64,000 nucleotides of DNA, from positions 866,965 through 930,964 of the forward strand of contig JAUIRK010000897.1 of assembly GCA_030549495.1 (NCBI GenBank). The letters are read 5' to 3'. Origin of the DNA: Nectonema munidae (lineage: Eukaryota > Nematomorpha > Nectonematoida > Nectonematidae). The notes under the pieces were generated by a model, which saw nothing but the letters and a program-made list of their open reading frames with translations, made no database searches and was not told the origin of the DNA. The translations under genes and the position numbers were made by a program. This document shows, one piece after another, positions 13,027-24,310 of this stretch; position 1 is the stretch's first letter; each line of letters opens with the position of its first letter.

Positions 13027-13950
13027 TTTCTAAATATGAAATGGCCTTATTTTATATCATGTCTTATTAACGCAGTAAGGTTATTCTTCCTGAGTGTAGA
13101 GGAACGCATGCCAACTTGAGTTTAACCTAATGCTTAAAATTGTTTAACCCTTCCAGACATTGGATTTCTAAAACTACGTATAACGACTATTTTCTTTGTG
13201 TTCATAAGCTCCTTCTTCCACCTGTATCTTCCTATTTCTTTGTTAACATCTTAGATTTTATCATGGTTAATATTTCTTATCTTTGTTTCTCATACCAGAG
13301 TAATTTTTATTGCAGGTAGAAGGCCCATCTTAGCAAAATTAAAGATTTTGATCGTCATCGTGAATGATATCTATAGTTTTTTCTATATTTTATTTTATTT
13401 GCTTTATATTGTTAGAAAAAGATAGTTTAAAAATATCCAAAAATGTTAGAGGGTGGAATAGGGTTTTTCATTTGAAAAATGAAGTAGTCTACCAGGCACA
13501 TTACAGGAATTGATGAAAGGATATTTGATTCATAGAGAAAACAAATAACTGAAGGTTGGATAGTTTTATATGAGTGAATGTAGTCTAAAGGCAAAGAGTC
13601 TACTAGACACCCTGCGATGTTTATATGAAAAAATGTGATTGATTCAGGGGCAAGGGTATAAAACGAAGTTATAATTGTGGAAACAAAAATAAAACAAAAA
13701 ATTAAGATCGCATTATTTCATTTTACTCAGCATCATTCAAAAATAGTTTAAAAGCTAAATTGATACAAGCTACAAAAATTAAAATAACTGTTAACATTGT
13801 GCAATGATTTGCCTTTTATAATAACTTTTAAAGAAAAAAAGTCTATCAGAAAAAGTTATAGAGCTTCAACAAAAACTAAAAAATTTTAGAGCATAACTTA
13901 AGTTTTTTGAAAACTAATTTGACGTACCCCCCCCCCCCCCCTACAGCATA
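13027..13950. other. upstream region of TMEM256, no other gene
   Basis: Non-coding. A TTAACCCTTCCAGAC sequence near 13143 resembles a piggyBac-type tip at a TTAA target, but no partner end was found. A 15-base C run lies at 13927-13941 just before a SINE copy. No promoter element of TMEM256 could be identified with confidence. Confidence 0.4.
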
Positions 13951-13956
13951 CTCTAT

Positions 13957-14110
13957 GGGTGGCATGGCAGGTTGGTTGAGATGATGGACGTAGCACGGAA
14001 GCCTCTGGATTCGATTCCTTATCGATACGAATTTGTTCATACTTTGACATAAGTGGTACATCAGTGCCTTGTCAATGAAAATACACCCGCTGCACCTTAC
14101 CTTTTACTCA
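13957..14110 (+). mobile_element. tRNA-derived SINE, family 1, copy A
   Basis: The sequence starts with a tRNA-like head containing an A-box-like GGCAGGTTGGTTGAG and a B box GGATTCGATTCC (14007-14018), an internal RNA polymerase III promoter arrangement. The tail, with CAGTGCCTTGTCAATGAAAA then TACACCCGCTGCACC, is shared in diverged form with copies at 15353-15477 and 40301-40455. Target duplications were not resolved. Confidence 0.65.
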
Positions 14111-14518
14111 AAATTGAAAAATTTGCTATATAATTAACATAAGAGAGAAAGGAAAGAAAATAAACTAATAAAGCAATTTTCACTATTTTAAAATGGGACC
14201 GTCTGTTCTCAGAATAATTTCAAAATAATAGGAGGCATAAAGATTTAGAGTTTATTTGATATTTTTAAGTTTTTATAAACAGCAAAAGCCAACATTTAAG
14301 TTTATAAAGCCCTTTTAATTAAAAAATTATTTAATCTAACGGTCGATAGACATTTCGTCCCAAAAACAATTGCCCCCTGGACAAATTGTCTCATAGGCTA
14401 TTAGTTTCATCCACCTTTGCTTATTATATGTGTAAAATTATTAAAAAATTTTATATTCTTGTTTATTTTATCTCTATTAAATTATTTCAAATTAATCAAT
14501 TTATCTCTTAATTTTTTA

Positions 14519-14657
14519 GAATTGTCCATGAGACAAAATGTCTTATGAAAATAACGGGGCGAATTGTCCATGAAACAAAATGTCTTATGAAAATAATGGG
14601 GCGAATTGTCCATGGGACGAACTGTCTTATGAAAATAATGGGGCGAAATGTCCGAGG
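14519..14657. repeat. tandem repeat, 3 x 42 bp
   Basis: Three consecutive 42-base units start at 14519, 14561 and 14603, each opening GAATTGTCCATG and closing AATGGGGC or AACGGGGC, with a partial fourth unit. Units differ by only a few bases. Each contains GACA/TGTC inverted motifs. Related GGACAAATTGTC-like words occur just upstream at 14350-14400 and again near 39820-39890, which suggests a dispersed element rather than a purely local duplication. The period is a multiple of three, which keeps a spurious minus-strand frame open. Confidence 0.85.
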
Positions 14658-15005
14658 ACCAAACTAACATATATCAAAGTATACGAGAAAAGAAAATCAT
14701 TGCGTTTTTTTTTAAATATTTCTATCTACAAATAAAATTCTGACAGTTGTCATAAATAGATCAAGTACCTTTTTAACAACTGAAACATTTTGTTACGATA
14801 TTATATTTTTATTATAACAATCAACAAATTTTCTTTAAAAAAGTGATTTGATTAAAGTTTTCAAATGTAGCAAACGTTGTGATAAAGATTAAGTGACTTT
14901 TGTTGAAAAAAAATTCTTAGGGCGAGTCTAACAATATTCATTGATATAAAATTGTAACAATTGAAAACTATTTTAATTTAACTCTAAATGCAAATTAGAC
15001 AGAAA

Positions 15006-15210
15006 CAGTGGTGTAGCCAAAAAAAAGTTAATAGAAGGGGCACAATTTAAAAACAAAAAACTTGCGCAACATTATTTATACTTTCTTGATCTTTTCATTA
15101 GAGAAATTTTCAAAAACTGATATCGCATAAGATGCATGGGGGCACCATGCGAGAAAATTATTGGGGAGGGGGGGCGTAGGTCATTTTCGCCCCCCGAATG
15201 TGCGCCCCTG
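15006..15210. mobile_element. MITE-like repeat related to hAT tips
   Basis: Starts CAGTGGTGTAGCC and ends GTGCGCCCCTG, a diverged inverted pair similar to the 5.9-kb MITE. It contains a G-rich stretch near 15162-15180. No matching 8-bp flanks are visible, so it is older than the 5.9-kb copy or its ends have drifted. It has no coding capacity. Confidence 0.5.
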
Positions 15211-15352
15211 AACCATTATAGTTCATAAGTTTCTTTATTATAATAATTATAACTATTCTGCCCTCTTCAACTTGAAAACTTCAAAGATGTGCTTAAATGG
15301 AAGGTTTGACTTTATACCGAAATGAACTGGAATCCAGCAAAGAAGGTTAAAA

Positions 15353-15477
15353 AGGTGGTGTGGTATTCTCATCGATAAGGCACAAATGCGCCGCTGGCAT
15401 CGAGTTATGAGTAATTTATCTCGAACCCGGAACAACCGGCTTATGAATCAGCCTAACCGATCAGCCACGCAACCACA
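15353..15477 (-). mobile_element. tRNA-derived SINE, family 1, copy B
   Basis: On the minus strand it begins GTGGTTGCGTGGCTGATCGG, an A-box-like head, followed by a B box in CCGGGTTCGAGAT. Then comes the body shared with the other copies, GCGGCGCATTTGTGCC followed by TTATCGATGAGAATAC. It lies just outside the left end of the 15.58-21.95 kb transposon. The frame across 15253-15435 is an artefact. Confidence 0.7.
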
Positions 15478-17246
15478 AGAAGGAATCTGATTTGTTCCAA
15501 AATCTTTTATCAAGGAAAAAGGAGGAAAAGAAATTTATTGATATGAATACAAAGTAAAATTATTTTAGTTGCAATGTATACAATAGGGTGTTTCAAAATA
15601 ATGAAACTTTTGGGATTTTTATGAGCAACCTCTCGTTACATTCCTTTTCATCAAAAAACTAGTTTGGCAAAATTTTATACTGTAAAGTCCCCACCTTGAT
15701 GTCGCGAAGAGCAGCAGAAGTCAATACCTATAAAGAAGTTATGCGTTCACCCCTGTCTTGTACAGAAGTGAGTTGTTCATCTTTGTGAAGTGACAAACAT
15801 TTTAATGGATCGTATTTATCATTATTCATTAAAATTTCAAAAATTTATTAATACATATAGAAGCATACCACTACTACAACGAATTATTAAATACATCTTA
15901 CGTCGTGAATGCCACGTTTGTTGACTACCCCATATTATCTAATCGATAAGTTGGTGTTTCCTATTATTCACTGTATTTTATATTTATGATTATTTTGATA
16001 AATTAGTTCAATATTATGTGATAAATCTCTCATGTTATGAATATTATAGGAAATAATCTCCATCAATTTTATAAATACATTAGTTTGCCATTATTAATCG
16101 AGATTCAACGTTTCCTGTCATAGCAGTTCAAAGAAAATAGACCCTGCTTTTAGATAAACTATAATAAATCAGATACTTATAAGTGTTTGTTGTTTGCACT
16201 CCTTGTTGATCCACTGCCTCTATTCAAATGTCTGAGTTGCGGTCAAAGAATACTTTGGGGCTGGTTGGCGGATTAGCAACGAACGAGTTACCACAAAACT
16301 TTCTTCCCCTCACTGGAGAAGTTTTGAGGGTTTTGGAATGGCATGTCAAGAGGAATCCCAGAGACTTGACTAAGGCCATATGAGAAACCACTCTAAAAAT
16401 TCAAGAGCAATGGGAAAAGGCGAATATTCCAAACAAAAGATTATTGTCACATCCTCAAAAAAGTGAAGCTACACGATGAGTACGCGGCCTTCAAGCAATC
16501 CAAATCCCAAGAATCTGGGAAAGCGGTGAAGAACCGAAAGTCTTTTCAGGTGAAGCTAAAACTGTTTGACATATCTCATCAGGATGCAATGTAGATGATG
16601 ATAATCAAAGAAGATCGGCATTTTCTCAAGGCTCAAAGGAAGCATCGACGAGAAGGAAAGATGCAAGGATTGGACCAAAATTGGGTTAGTAAAGAGGAAA
16701 GGAAAAGAAAACGAATTATGACAGAGACGAAGAGATTGCAAAGAGAAAAAGAGGCATACGAGGAAAGATTTTCAAAAACTAAGTTGGAATCGTCGTCGTC
16801 TTCTTCATCGAGTCCCATAGCTGAAAGTCCATATAAATCTCCAGACAAAAAATCTTGCAGAAGTAGGAAAGCGCCGCCGTCATTAATCCAGAAGTGGCTG
16901 CAGCTCTTGATCGAAGTCAGGTAAGCAGTCGAGGAGCAATGACGCTACTTCTTCCATTCGCCTCCGTCCTGGGGTCAAACGTGAAAGAACTCAGTCTAAG
17001 TGCTAGCACAATCCACAGACATCGCAATAAACATCGTGAAGAAAGAGCCGCTGAAATAAAGAAGTCTTTCTCTCCAACTGTTCCCTTGACTGTCCACTGG
17101 GATGGAAAGTTGATGCCGGCACTTACTAATGGAGAAGTAGTGGATCGCCTTCCTTTTCTTGTTTCTGGAGAAAGAGTTCTCAAGCTGTTTGCTGCTCAGC
17201 TCACTGATGGTAAAGCTGAGCCGACAGCCACCACAATTATTAACGT

Positions 17247-20200
17247 TGTTGTTGTTGTTAGCCCATACTATCTTTATATGAGTATAATCTATCAGTTCAA
17301 AACAAGGCATTGTTTAAACTGAGAGAGTATTACCATAAAAGCAAATACTCTCAGCGAAAAGTGTAGAATTTTGTTACACTTTCGCAACAGCAGCGATAAA
17401 CCAGTGTAATTTCAGCCAACCCGCAAAAATCCACCATAAGGTACTGCTGGCCTTCTACAAATAATATATATCTATTTATAATAATAATATGATATATAAT
17501 ACATGTAAATGAGTTAGATCCAAGCTTCTGCTAAACGGTTTCCCCACAAAGTAAGTAGGTTAACTATTTTGCATGGCTTTGACCATAAGTGAATGGGTTT
17601 GAGTGTCGTGAAAATATGTGGGCAGTTAAATAAATGATGAGTGTTGTGTGGGTGTTGATTGCAACTGGACAGAGTGGATTTGTATGTGTTTTTAGATTTA
17701 TCTTGTGAAGATATTAACGGAGCAATGGTGACTTGTTGGCTCTAAGTTGAGCAAGTGTATGTCTTAATTTAATTGATAATGTTTCTTTATATGTGTCGAT
17801 TTTTGGTGGAGGAATATTTATGAGCTTGTTATGTTTGCGTGTGGAGAGATAGTCGGTTACCGCTTGTGTGTGTATTGCTTTGCTGACGCATGTTTGATTT
17901 TGATTGTCTTCTTTGTTTTGACATGTCATATAATATAAGTTCGTTGTCTTGAAATATAGTATTTTTCATGTGCCTGTGTGGTTTTTGAGCGAGGTAGAAC
18001 TTGTTTAATGAGTGCTGTTTTTGTGCTGCTTTGGCTCTCAAGTTAGACGCGTGTAAATTAATGTGTTCTTTGAGAGGAAGTATGGATGTTTCGGTGTGAA
18101 GATGTTGTCTGTTAGTGTCCACGGTGTTACCTGTTGCTAAACGCAGTGTTTTGTTTTGAATTGTTTGTATCTTTTTCAAGTTAGTGTGAGATATAGCAGA
18201 TCCCCATATTGTGGATCCCTTTTCTATTATGGGTCATGTAATAGTTTTGTAGGCATTGATGAGAATTTCTTTGTTTTTCCACCATTTTGTGCCAGTTAAT
18301 GCTCTAATAATGTTTACAGTTTTGTTTGCTTTTTCATGAGTGTTTTGCGCGTGTTTGTTGTATATGAGTTTGGGGTCGAATGTTAATCCTAATATTTAAG
18401 GGTTTTTGTTAGTGTTTATTAATGTTTTGTCAATAGTAAGATTGAGCTTTGTGTCTTGTTCTGTGTTTGCTTGGGTGAAAAGTGTTAATTGAGATTTTGC
18501 TGCGTTGATTATCATTTTGTTTTAGCCATATGTTTATCTTGTTTAAATTGGATTGAATGTTTTCTTGAGCTAATTCGGTACTTGAGTTTGTTGATGTTAT
18601 GGTAATCTCATCAGCGTATGTGATTAGGTTTATTTGATTGTTGTTTGATGTTGGTATGTCTGACATGTAAATGTTAAAGAGGATAGGAGAAAGTGAACTA
18701 CCTTGTGGAACGCCTGAATGTGGGTGTCTTATGTGGGATTCACTGTTTTGGTACTCTGTGTACGAGTATCTTCTAAGTGTTTAAGATGTATACTTGTTAA
18801 GTTGTCAGGTCCTAGAGCTTTACTAGATTTTGCGTTATGAAGTGCCTCTGATACTTCTTTTTCGTTAATGGTTATGTGAGTCTTAGGCAGTTGATTTAAT
18901 GTTTTATTTGATATTTTGAGTGTTTTGTTAGTTTGCTTTGGTAGGGTTGCTTGTTGAACGCTTCTGCTATTTGTGTGTTGTTTGTTTTCGTTTTTCCATT
19001 AAAACTTATGTTTCGATTTTTTATTCTGTAGGTTTTTGATCGTGTTCCAATATGTTTGTGTGTTCGTTTTGTGTGACCAGTTAGATGAAATATGTTTTTG
19101 CCTAAGGTCAAGTTTATGTTTATTTATTTTATTTGATATGAGTTTGTTTAATATGTGTATTTCTTGGTTCTTGAAGTTGGTGTGTCTTAATGTGTCTCTT
19201 TTCTCGATAAGTGTTTTGATGTCATAAGGTAAGGGTTTATGTTTTTTGTGATTTTGGATATTTCCTTTCGGTATGTATAAATTGCCAGCTTGTTGAATGC
19301 TTTTTGTTATAAGGTTGTTAAGAGTGTGTATGTCTGTGTTGTGTAAAAAATGTGCTTATTTTTGATAAATGTTATTGAAAAAGATTCCATTTAGCTTTGT
19401 TGTAGTTTATGTAAGTTTTCAGTGGTTCTTTATGTCAGGCATGCTTAAGTGTTATGTTAGTGAGTATTGGAAGATGATCGGAAGAAAGTTTAGTTAATGT
19501 TTGCCATTTTGTGCTGTTTAAGAGTTAAGTGGGAATTGCAGTGATATCTGGTGAGGTTGGTTGCTGATATGTATCTTGTGTGGGCGAGTTAGGAAGTCGT
19601 GTGGGTGTGTTTGTATTGATGATTTTTGCGTTGGATTTATGTATAAGTTCAAGTATCTGCTCTCCTCTATTATCAGTGTAAGGTGAAACCATGTTTTGGA
19701 ATGAGCGTTCACATCTCCCGCTATGAGATGTTTTAATAAATAATTCAAAATTTCTGCAGTGTAAAGGTTGTAATTTTGTTAATTAAAATTTGAAAAAGTT
19801 GATACTCTGTGAAGTTATTTGATATTTGTGTATTTAAACTCTGTGAATCTGATGTTTTGTTTGATGTATGTGATTAAACCCCCTCCTCTTTTTGTGTTTG
19901 GTCTGTCATGTCTTATGTGTGTGTAGTTGACTAATTTCGGTGTTTTTATGTCATTATTTAATTTTGTTTCTTGAACTCTTATGATGTCAGGAGAGTGTTG
20001 TTGGATAAGTTGTTCTAATTCTGTGAATTTGCTTTTAAGACCGTTGATATTTACTTGTAGTAGTGTGATTGTGGACTGCTTATTGTGTATTGTGTGAAGT
20101 TTTTTGCCGCTAAGTGTTTTGTTATTGGGGTGAGAAGCTGAAATCTTTTGTGAAAATTGTGTTGGTTTTGCGTGTGTTGCGCATGTCCAGTTTGCATTGT

Positions 20201-20626
20201 ACTCTTTAAGTGGGATTGGTGTGCATTTGAGATGCAACCAGTGTGCTATGTTGTGGTTGCACCTAATTGATGTAGTGTTTTTATATATATATTTGTTGCA
20301 TAAGTTACATATATATTTTGTTGTTCCAGTCATGGCAGCTGGTTCCTTCTGCTCTGCCTTCTTGTGCCAGGCTGGCAGATGCCCCTATTGTATGTTTTAG
20401 CCATTTTTTTGTGAATTGTTTAGAGACATTTTTAAACCCACCATAAAGGCGTCTCAAGTTAGGTAACTCAATTGTCAGCGACTGCTTATTCAGTGTATTT
20501 GCAGCTATCCTATATATCTATAGGACGTTCCTCTATCCGCAACCTGAGGACGCTCACTGAAGCTTAGAGTAAAGCTAGTCACCTGTGCTAGTTTACAGAC
20601 ACCCGCACGATGTCCGACATTCAGAG
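17247..20626 (-). mobile_element. Jockey-like LINE inserted in the DDE transposon, 12-bp target duplication
   Basis: A 3.38-kb minus-strand insertion bounded by AATTATTAACGT at 17235-17246 and 20627-20638. Its 3' end at 17247 carries a short repeat tail, TAACAACAACAACA on the minus strand. Such simple-repeat tails are typical of several LINE clades. The coding content (PHD-like finger, endonuclease, reverse transcriptase) lies between 20333 and about 17714. The 5' leader at 20333-20626 is retained, so it looks near full-length, yet coding is broken in several places. It is younger than the host transposon. Confidence 0.8.
17714..20333 (-). pseudogene. LINE ORF: PHD-like finger, endonuclease, reverse transcriptase (broken)
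   Basis: From the N-terminus: a cysteine/histidine finger (YICNLCNKYIY..., then WLHLKCTP and WTCATH, 20320-20160) like the PHD fingers of some Jockey/CR1 LINEs. Next is an apurinic-type endonuclease start (LLQVNINGLKSKF, then DIIRVQETKL, about 20065-19950) and its GDVNAHSKTW block (about 19710). RT motif B, GVPQGSSLSPILFNIYMSD, is at about 18715-18655 and motif C, YADEITI, at about 18618, where the usual YADD second Asp is Glu. A C-terminal thumb region has IQNKTLRLATG (about 18160). Frameshifts and stops separate these blocks, so the ORF is dead. Jockey clade is the best fit by domain order and C-terminus. Confidence 0.75.
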
Positions 20627-22164
20627 AATTATTAACGTCATCAAGGAATGGAACCTTCAAGAGAGGATTGCAGCGCTTTGCTTCGACACGACTGCCGCTA
20701 ACACCGGTCGCAAAGGCGGTGTCTCTCTGCGTCTGCAGCAGATCCTTAGACGTGTCTCTTGAGTCTAGCTTGTAGACATCATGTTTTGGAGCTTCTACTA
20801 AAAGCGGTCTTTTCTTCATTGGTTCCAGAGGTGTCATGTAGCCCTTATACCACAGTTTTTCAATAATTCAAAGAGTTTTGGCCTTCTGTGGATAAAACAA
20901 ACTATCAAGCAGCCGAAGATGCAATTCCAGTTACATCGTGGGCTACTGATGTCCTCAATTTTTGCCAAAATCAGCTGCACTTTAATCATCTAGGCGACGA
21001 CTACAGAGAGCTTCTTGAGTTCGTCATTATCTTTCTTGGAGGGGTGCCACATGGACGCGAAAGCATCGCTTTTCTAAAACCCGGGGCTTTAAATCGAGCA
21101 CGATGGATGGCTCGGGTCATATATAGCTTGAAGATGTGGATCTTCTTTCCCCAGTTCTCTCAGCATCGACTTAAAAGACCCTCTTCTTCCCGTGTAGCAC
21201 AATCAGGTATTTTGGAGAATTTAAATGATTTCTGCATTTTTATTGCCAAGCATTACGGGCGTGCCTGGTTCTTGGCACGTTCAGTTGTCAGTGCTCCCCG
21301 TCATGATATCGCCCTTTTCAACGCTCTGGAAGAAGACAACGAGATCGTCAGGAAGGCTGGGACGAAGACGCTGGCACGCCATCTGTGGTATCTGTCTGGT
21401 TGGAATGGCACTCTTTGATGAAGAATTCTCTCTTCAGAAGAAATTGTTCGTCGCAAACATGAAGGCAACTGACGGATCCGAAGAGAATTCTCCCCGTGCT
21501 AGGACTCTTCCTGATGGAATAAAAGACAAGACAGTGATCTCCTTTGTAACTAAAAATACCAAGAAATTCTTTGAACTCATGAATATCGACACAAGTTTTT
21601 TTAATGAGGATCCGGAAAAATGGCTGGACTCCAACGAGTAGAGGGACTGGTTGTGACCAACGATGCAGCGGAGCGTGGAGTGGCTCTGGTTCAGGAATTC
21701 ACAAAGAGTGGGAGGACCAAGGCAGAAGTTCCTTCTTCATGTAGTCGAAGCCCACTTGAAAGAATTCCGAAGTCGGACCAAATCCTGCCTTATGAAAAAG
21801 TTGAAATGAATTGCGCGACATTATACCGTTGTCCGATGCTCTTCAAATTTTTTATATTTGATTTTTTATTAAAAAAGAACAAAATAAAAGGTTGCTCACA
21901 ATTTTCAGTTGAATTAAAATTTTTCCCCTATAATTGTGAAACACCCTAGTATACAATAATAAACATATTCATATTTTCATTCAATGATACAAAAAATACT
22001 ACTGTGCATATACAAAACAAACTCTTTTTCGATTCAAGTTTTGAAAATTTTTTCCACAATATACAAGAAGATTAGAGAAATAGTATCATAAAACTTTAGA
22101 AAATTCTGAATATAGAAAGAATTATTATCAAAACGTTGAGATAAAAATAAATATATCTTGATAT

Positions 22165-22373
22165 ACTGGTGCCAGTGACGGATCTAGAGGGGGGAGGGAG
22201 GAGGGGAAGGGGGATGGGCGATACACCCCCCCCCCTCCCCCACACTGGTGATACAAATAGAAGAAAGGATTTTATTATTTGATTTATTTTAAATAAAACT
22301 ATTAAAATTTATATATTTTCTTCATACCCCCCCCCCCCCACTGAAAATTCCTTCATCCGCCACTGACTGATGC
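22165..22373. mobile_element. hAT-type MITE with 8-bp target duplication
   Basis: A 193-bp element (22173-22365) begins CAGTGACGGATC and ends CATCCGCCACTG, an inverted pair. Flanks are ACTGGTGC (22165-22172) and ACTGATGC (22366-22373), an 8-bp duplication with one mismatch. It holds G-rich and C-rich runs (C runs at 22226-22235 and 22327-22339) that pair across the element. It is non-coding and was probably mobilised by a hAT transposase. Confidence 0.8.
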
Positions 22374-22809
22374 ATTAGCGTAACAACCAGTTTTTGAGTA
22401 CAGAGGGACGAACTCTGTTTCTTACGTCAATTTAATTACGTGCAACAAATTATATAGTTGGTGAAATAACAAAGATTTAATGACAACGAATAAACAATTT
22501 TTCTATTTTGACATTAGCAACATCCCTTTGCTTCCCTACTAGTTACTTCATTTTCATCACTTTGTGCAGAGTGAGACGAAAACGTGAATATTATACATAA
22601 TAAAAATACAACATATGAGATGTTATCATAATTCTTTGTGTTAAAAACTAAGAAAAGTGTGACGTTTAATTTTTCGAGTGTGAGAAATGTCATACAATGT
22701 CATAATTTCAAATTTCATTTCGTATTGATTCAATTTTCATTAGTTTCATTTTTTGAGCTAAAACATTTCGTCCTCTAATAAAGAAATTTCTTCGCTTGTT
22801 TGAGTTCAA
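22374..22809. other. upstream region of the first piggyBac remnant
   Basis: Non-coding AT-rich DNA. I searched by eye for a TTAA-CCC type piggyBac tip before the transposase remnant and did not find a convincing one. Confidence 0.4.
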
Positions 22810-24076
22810 GTGATAATTGTGAAAGTTTTAGTTATTTTTTGTGAAAGTTTTAATGATTTTTTGGACGCCGAGATCAGCTCTGAAGATTCCTCTAGCAAAG
22901 AAGAAATTGAAAGAGAACCTATTTTGTTAAGTATTCGTTCAAATAATAATGGTTCGTATTCATCCTTTTCTAACACGCTGGTCTCAAAGAGCAACATAAA
23001 TTGATCAATAAATCCTTTTTTTCAATAGACTGTTATCAAGAAACATAATAAATTTCAAATGTAGACCTATTGTGACACCGTCAAGAGAAATGGATTCTTT
23101 CAAGCTCTTTTTCACTGATGAGATGGCGTCAAAAGTTTTGGAGTACACAAATAAAAAGTGTTTAGATAAAGGAAGAAAAGTTTTTTCAATGAGAGAGTTT
23201 ACTGCTTGTTGCGGCGTTCTTCTTAGAGCTGGAGCAGACAAAGATAATTTCACATCTGCAAACAATCTTTTTAAAAAAGAAGATTCGAAGCCTTTTTATA
23301 GTTGTGCCGTTTCCTGGAATCGCTTCAAAGACTTCGTTTCTATGCTATCACTAGATGATAGATCCAACAGAAGAGAACGTCAACGAGAAGACAAATTGGC
23401 GGCCATTCGCGAAATATATAATTCCTTTGATTCCAATCTAACAAAATTCTACGTTCCAAGCGAAAACTTGACTATAATGAGCAACTTTATTCTTTCAGAG
23501 GTTTTTGCCCCGGAAGAGTTTATATGCCTCAAAAGCCCGCTAAGTTCGGCGCGAAAATATTTTGGCTTTGCGACTCAGCAAATGGTTTTGCACTTAAATC
23601 GTATGTTACCTTTTACCTTTGTGAAGCTTACTTCAAAAATAATCGCAATGTGTATTTAGACAGGTTTTTCGGATCGTTTGATCTCTGTCGAATGTTTCTC
23701 GAAAATGGGCTGTCAATGACAGCTACGATAAAAAGTATTTCGAAAGATGTACCACAAAGTTTTTTTAGAATTGAGAGAAAAATATTTGTACAACCACGAT
23801 AACAAAATTGTTTTATGCTCTTGTAAGCAAAATAAAAATAAAAACGTTCTTCTAATATCATCCTTCCACACTCAGTTACAAGTAAATGAAGAAAAGTATG
23901 ATCTTAAATATGAAATCATTTTAGATCATAACAAGTTCAAAGGTGGAGTGGACATAATGGACCAAAGAGTCGGAAATTTTACATGTCGTCGAAAATCTAA
24001 CAGGTACCCGCTTTTGTTCTTCTCCAATATTTTGGATGTTTGTACACTCAACTCTTATTTAATCATGAAGAAGACT

Positions 24077-24310
24077 GCGCCAGCAGGCTCTCATTACGAC
24101 AACGTACTTGTGTGTATCTTACGCTCATACTGCACTATCGAAAGTCAAGGCTATCTCTCCTCTCATTAATAATAGCCTAACGTTGCCATTAGTACTGTAC
24201 TTACTTGAAGGCCAGGATACACTATAAATACTCACTCATGTTTCACTTAAGACATCACTTCTCTCTTTGCTTTCTAATAAACTTCACCTATTCTTGTCTC
24301 TTTATTGTCG
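24077..24310 (+). repeat. left LTR of the gypsy-type element
   Basis: 234 bp, starting GCGCCAGCAGGCTC and ending CTTTATTGTCG. It contains a TATAAATA-type box near 24222-24229 and an AATAAA near 24276, fitting promoter and polyadenylation roles. The primer-binding-site-like sequence follows at once. Confidence 0.85.

Larger units (their letters stand above)
16228..21690 (+). pseudogene. transposase of the unnamed DDE family, decayed and split by a LINE
   Basis: Homology starts at an ATG at 16228 (SELRSKNTLGLVGG). It includes a charged coiled region (KEDRHFLKAQRKHRREGKM, about 16605-16660), the first motif HWDGKLMP (about 17094), CFDTTAANTG (about 20679), CRHHVLELLLKAVF (from 20771) and a C-terminal NDAAERGVALVQEF (about 21659). 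An Asp in HWDG, an Asp in CFDTT followed by C..H, and a late acidic block fit an RNase H-fold transposase with hAT-like spacing. It is broken by several stops and frameshifts, for example a stop at about 16381 after LTKAI, a stop in the FQ.FKEFW region near 20866, and a frame change near 21414. Reading frame is preserved across the LINE once one copy of the 12-bp duplication is discounted. Confidence 0.75.
15576..21956 (+). mobile_element. DDE DNA transposon of an unnamed family, with 8-bp target duplications
   Basis: The element (15584-21948) starts TAGGGTGTTTCA and ends with its exact inverse TGAAACACCCTA apart from one base near the inner edge. Both ends share TGAGCAACC a little further in. 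It is flanked by GTATACAA on both sides (15576-15583 and 21949-21956), an 8-bp duplication as in hAT and P-type transposons. Its single gene is a decayed transposase with HWDGK, CFDTT..NTG and CRHH motifs. A 3.4-kb LINE (17247-20626) is inserted; without it the element is about 3.0 kb. I recall the protein family as repeated, unnamed arthropod and cnidarian proteins. The superfamily is not certain; a divergent hAT relative is the best guess. Confidence 0.8.

Noticed and set aside
14482-14670. 62-codon frame with a repeated NSPHYFHKT peptide
   Set aside because: The repetition is simply the 42-bp DNA repeat read in frame; no signal of a repeat protein.
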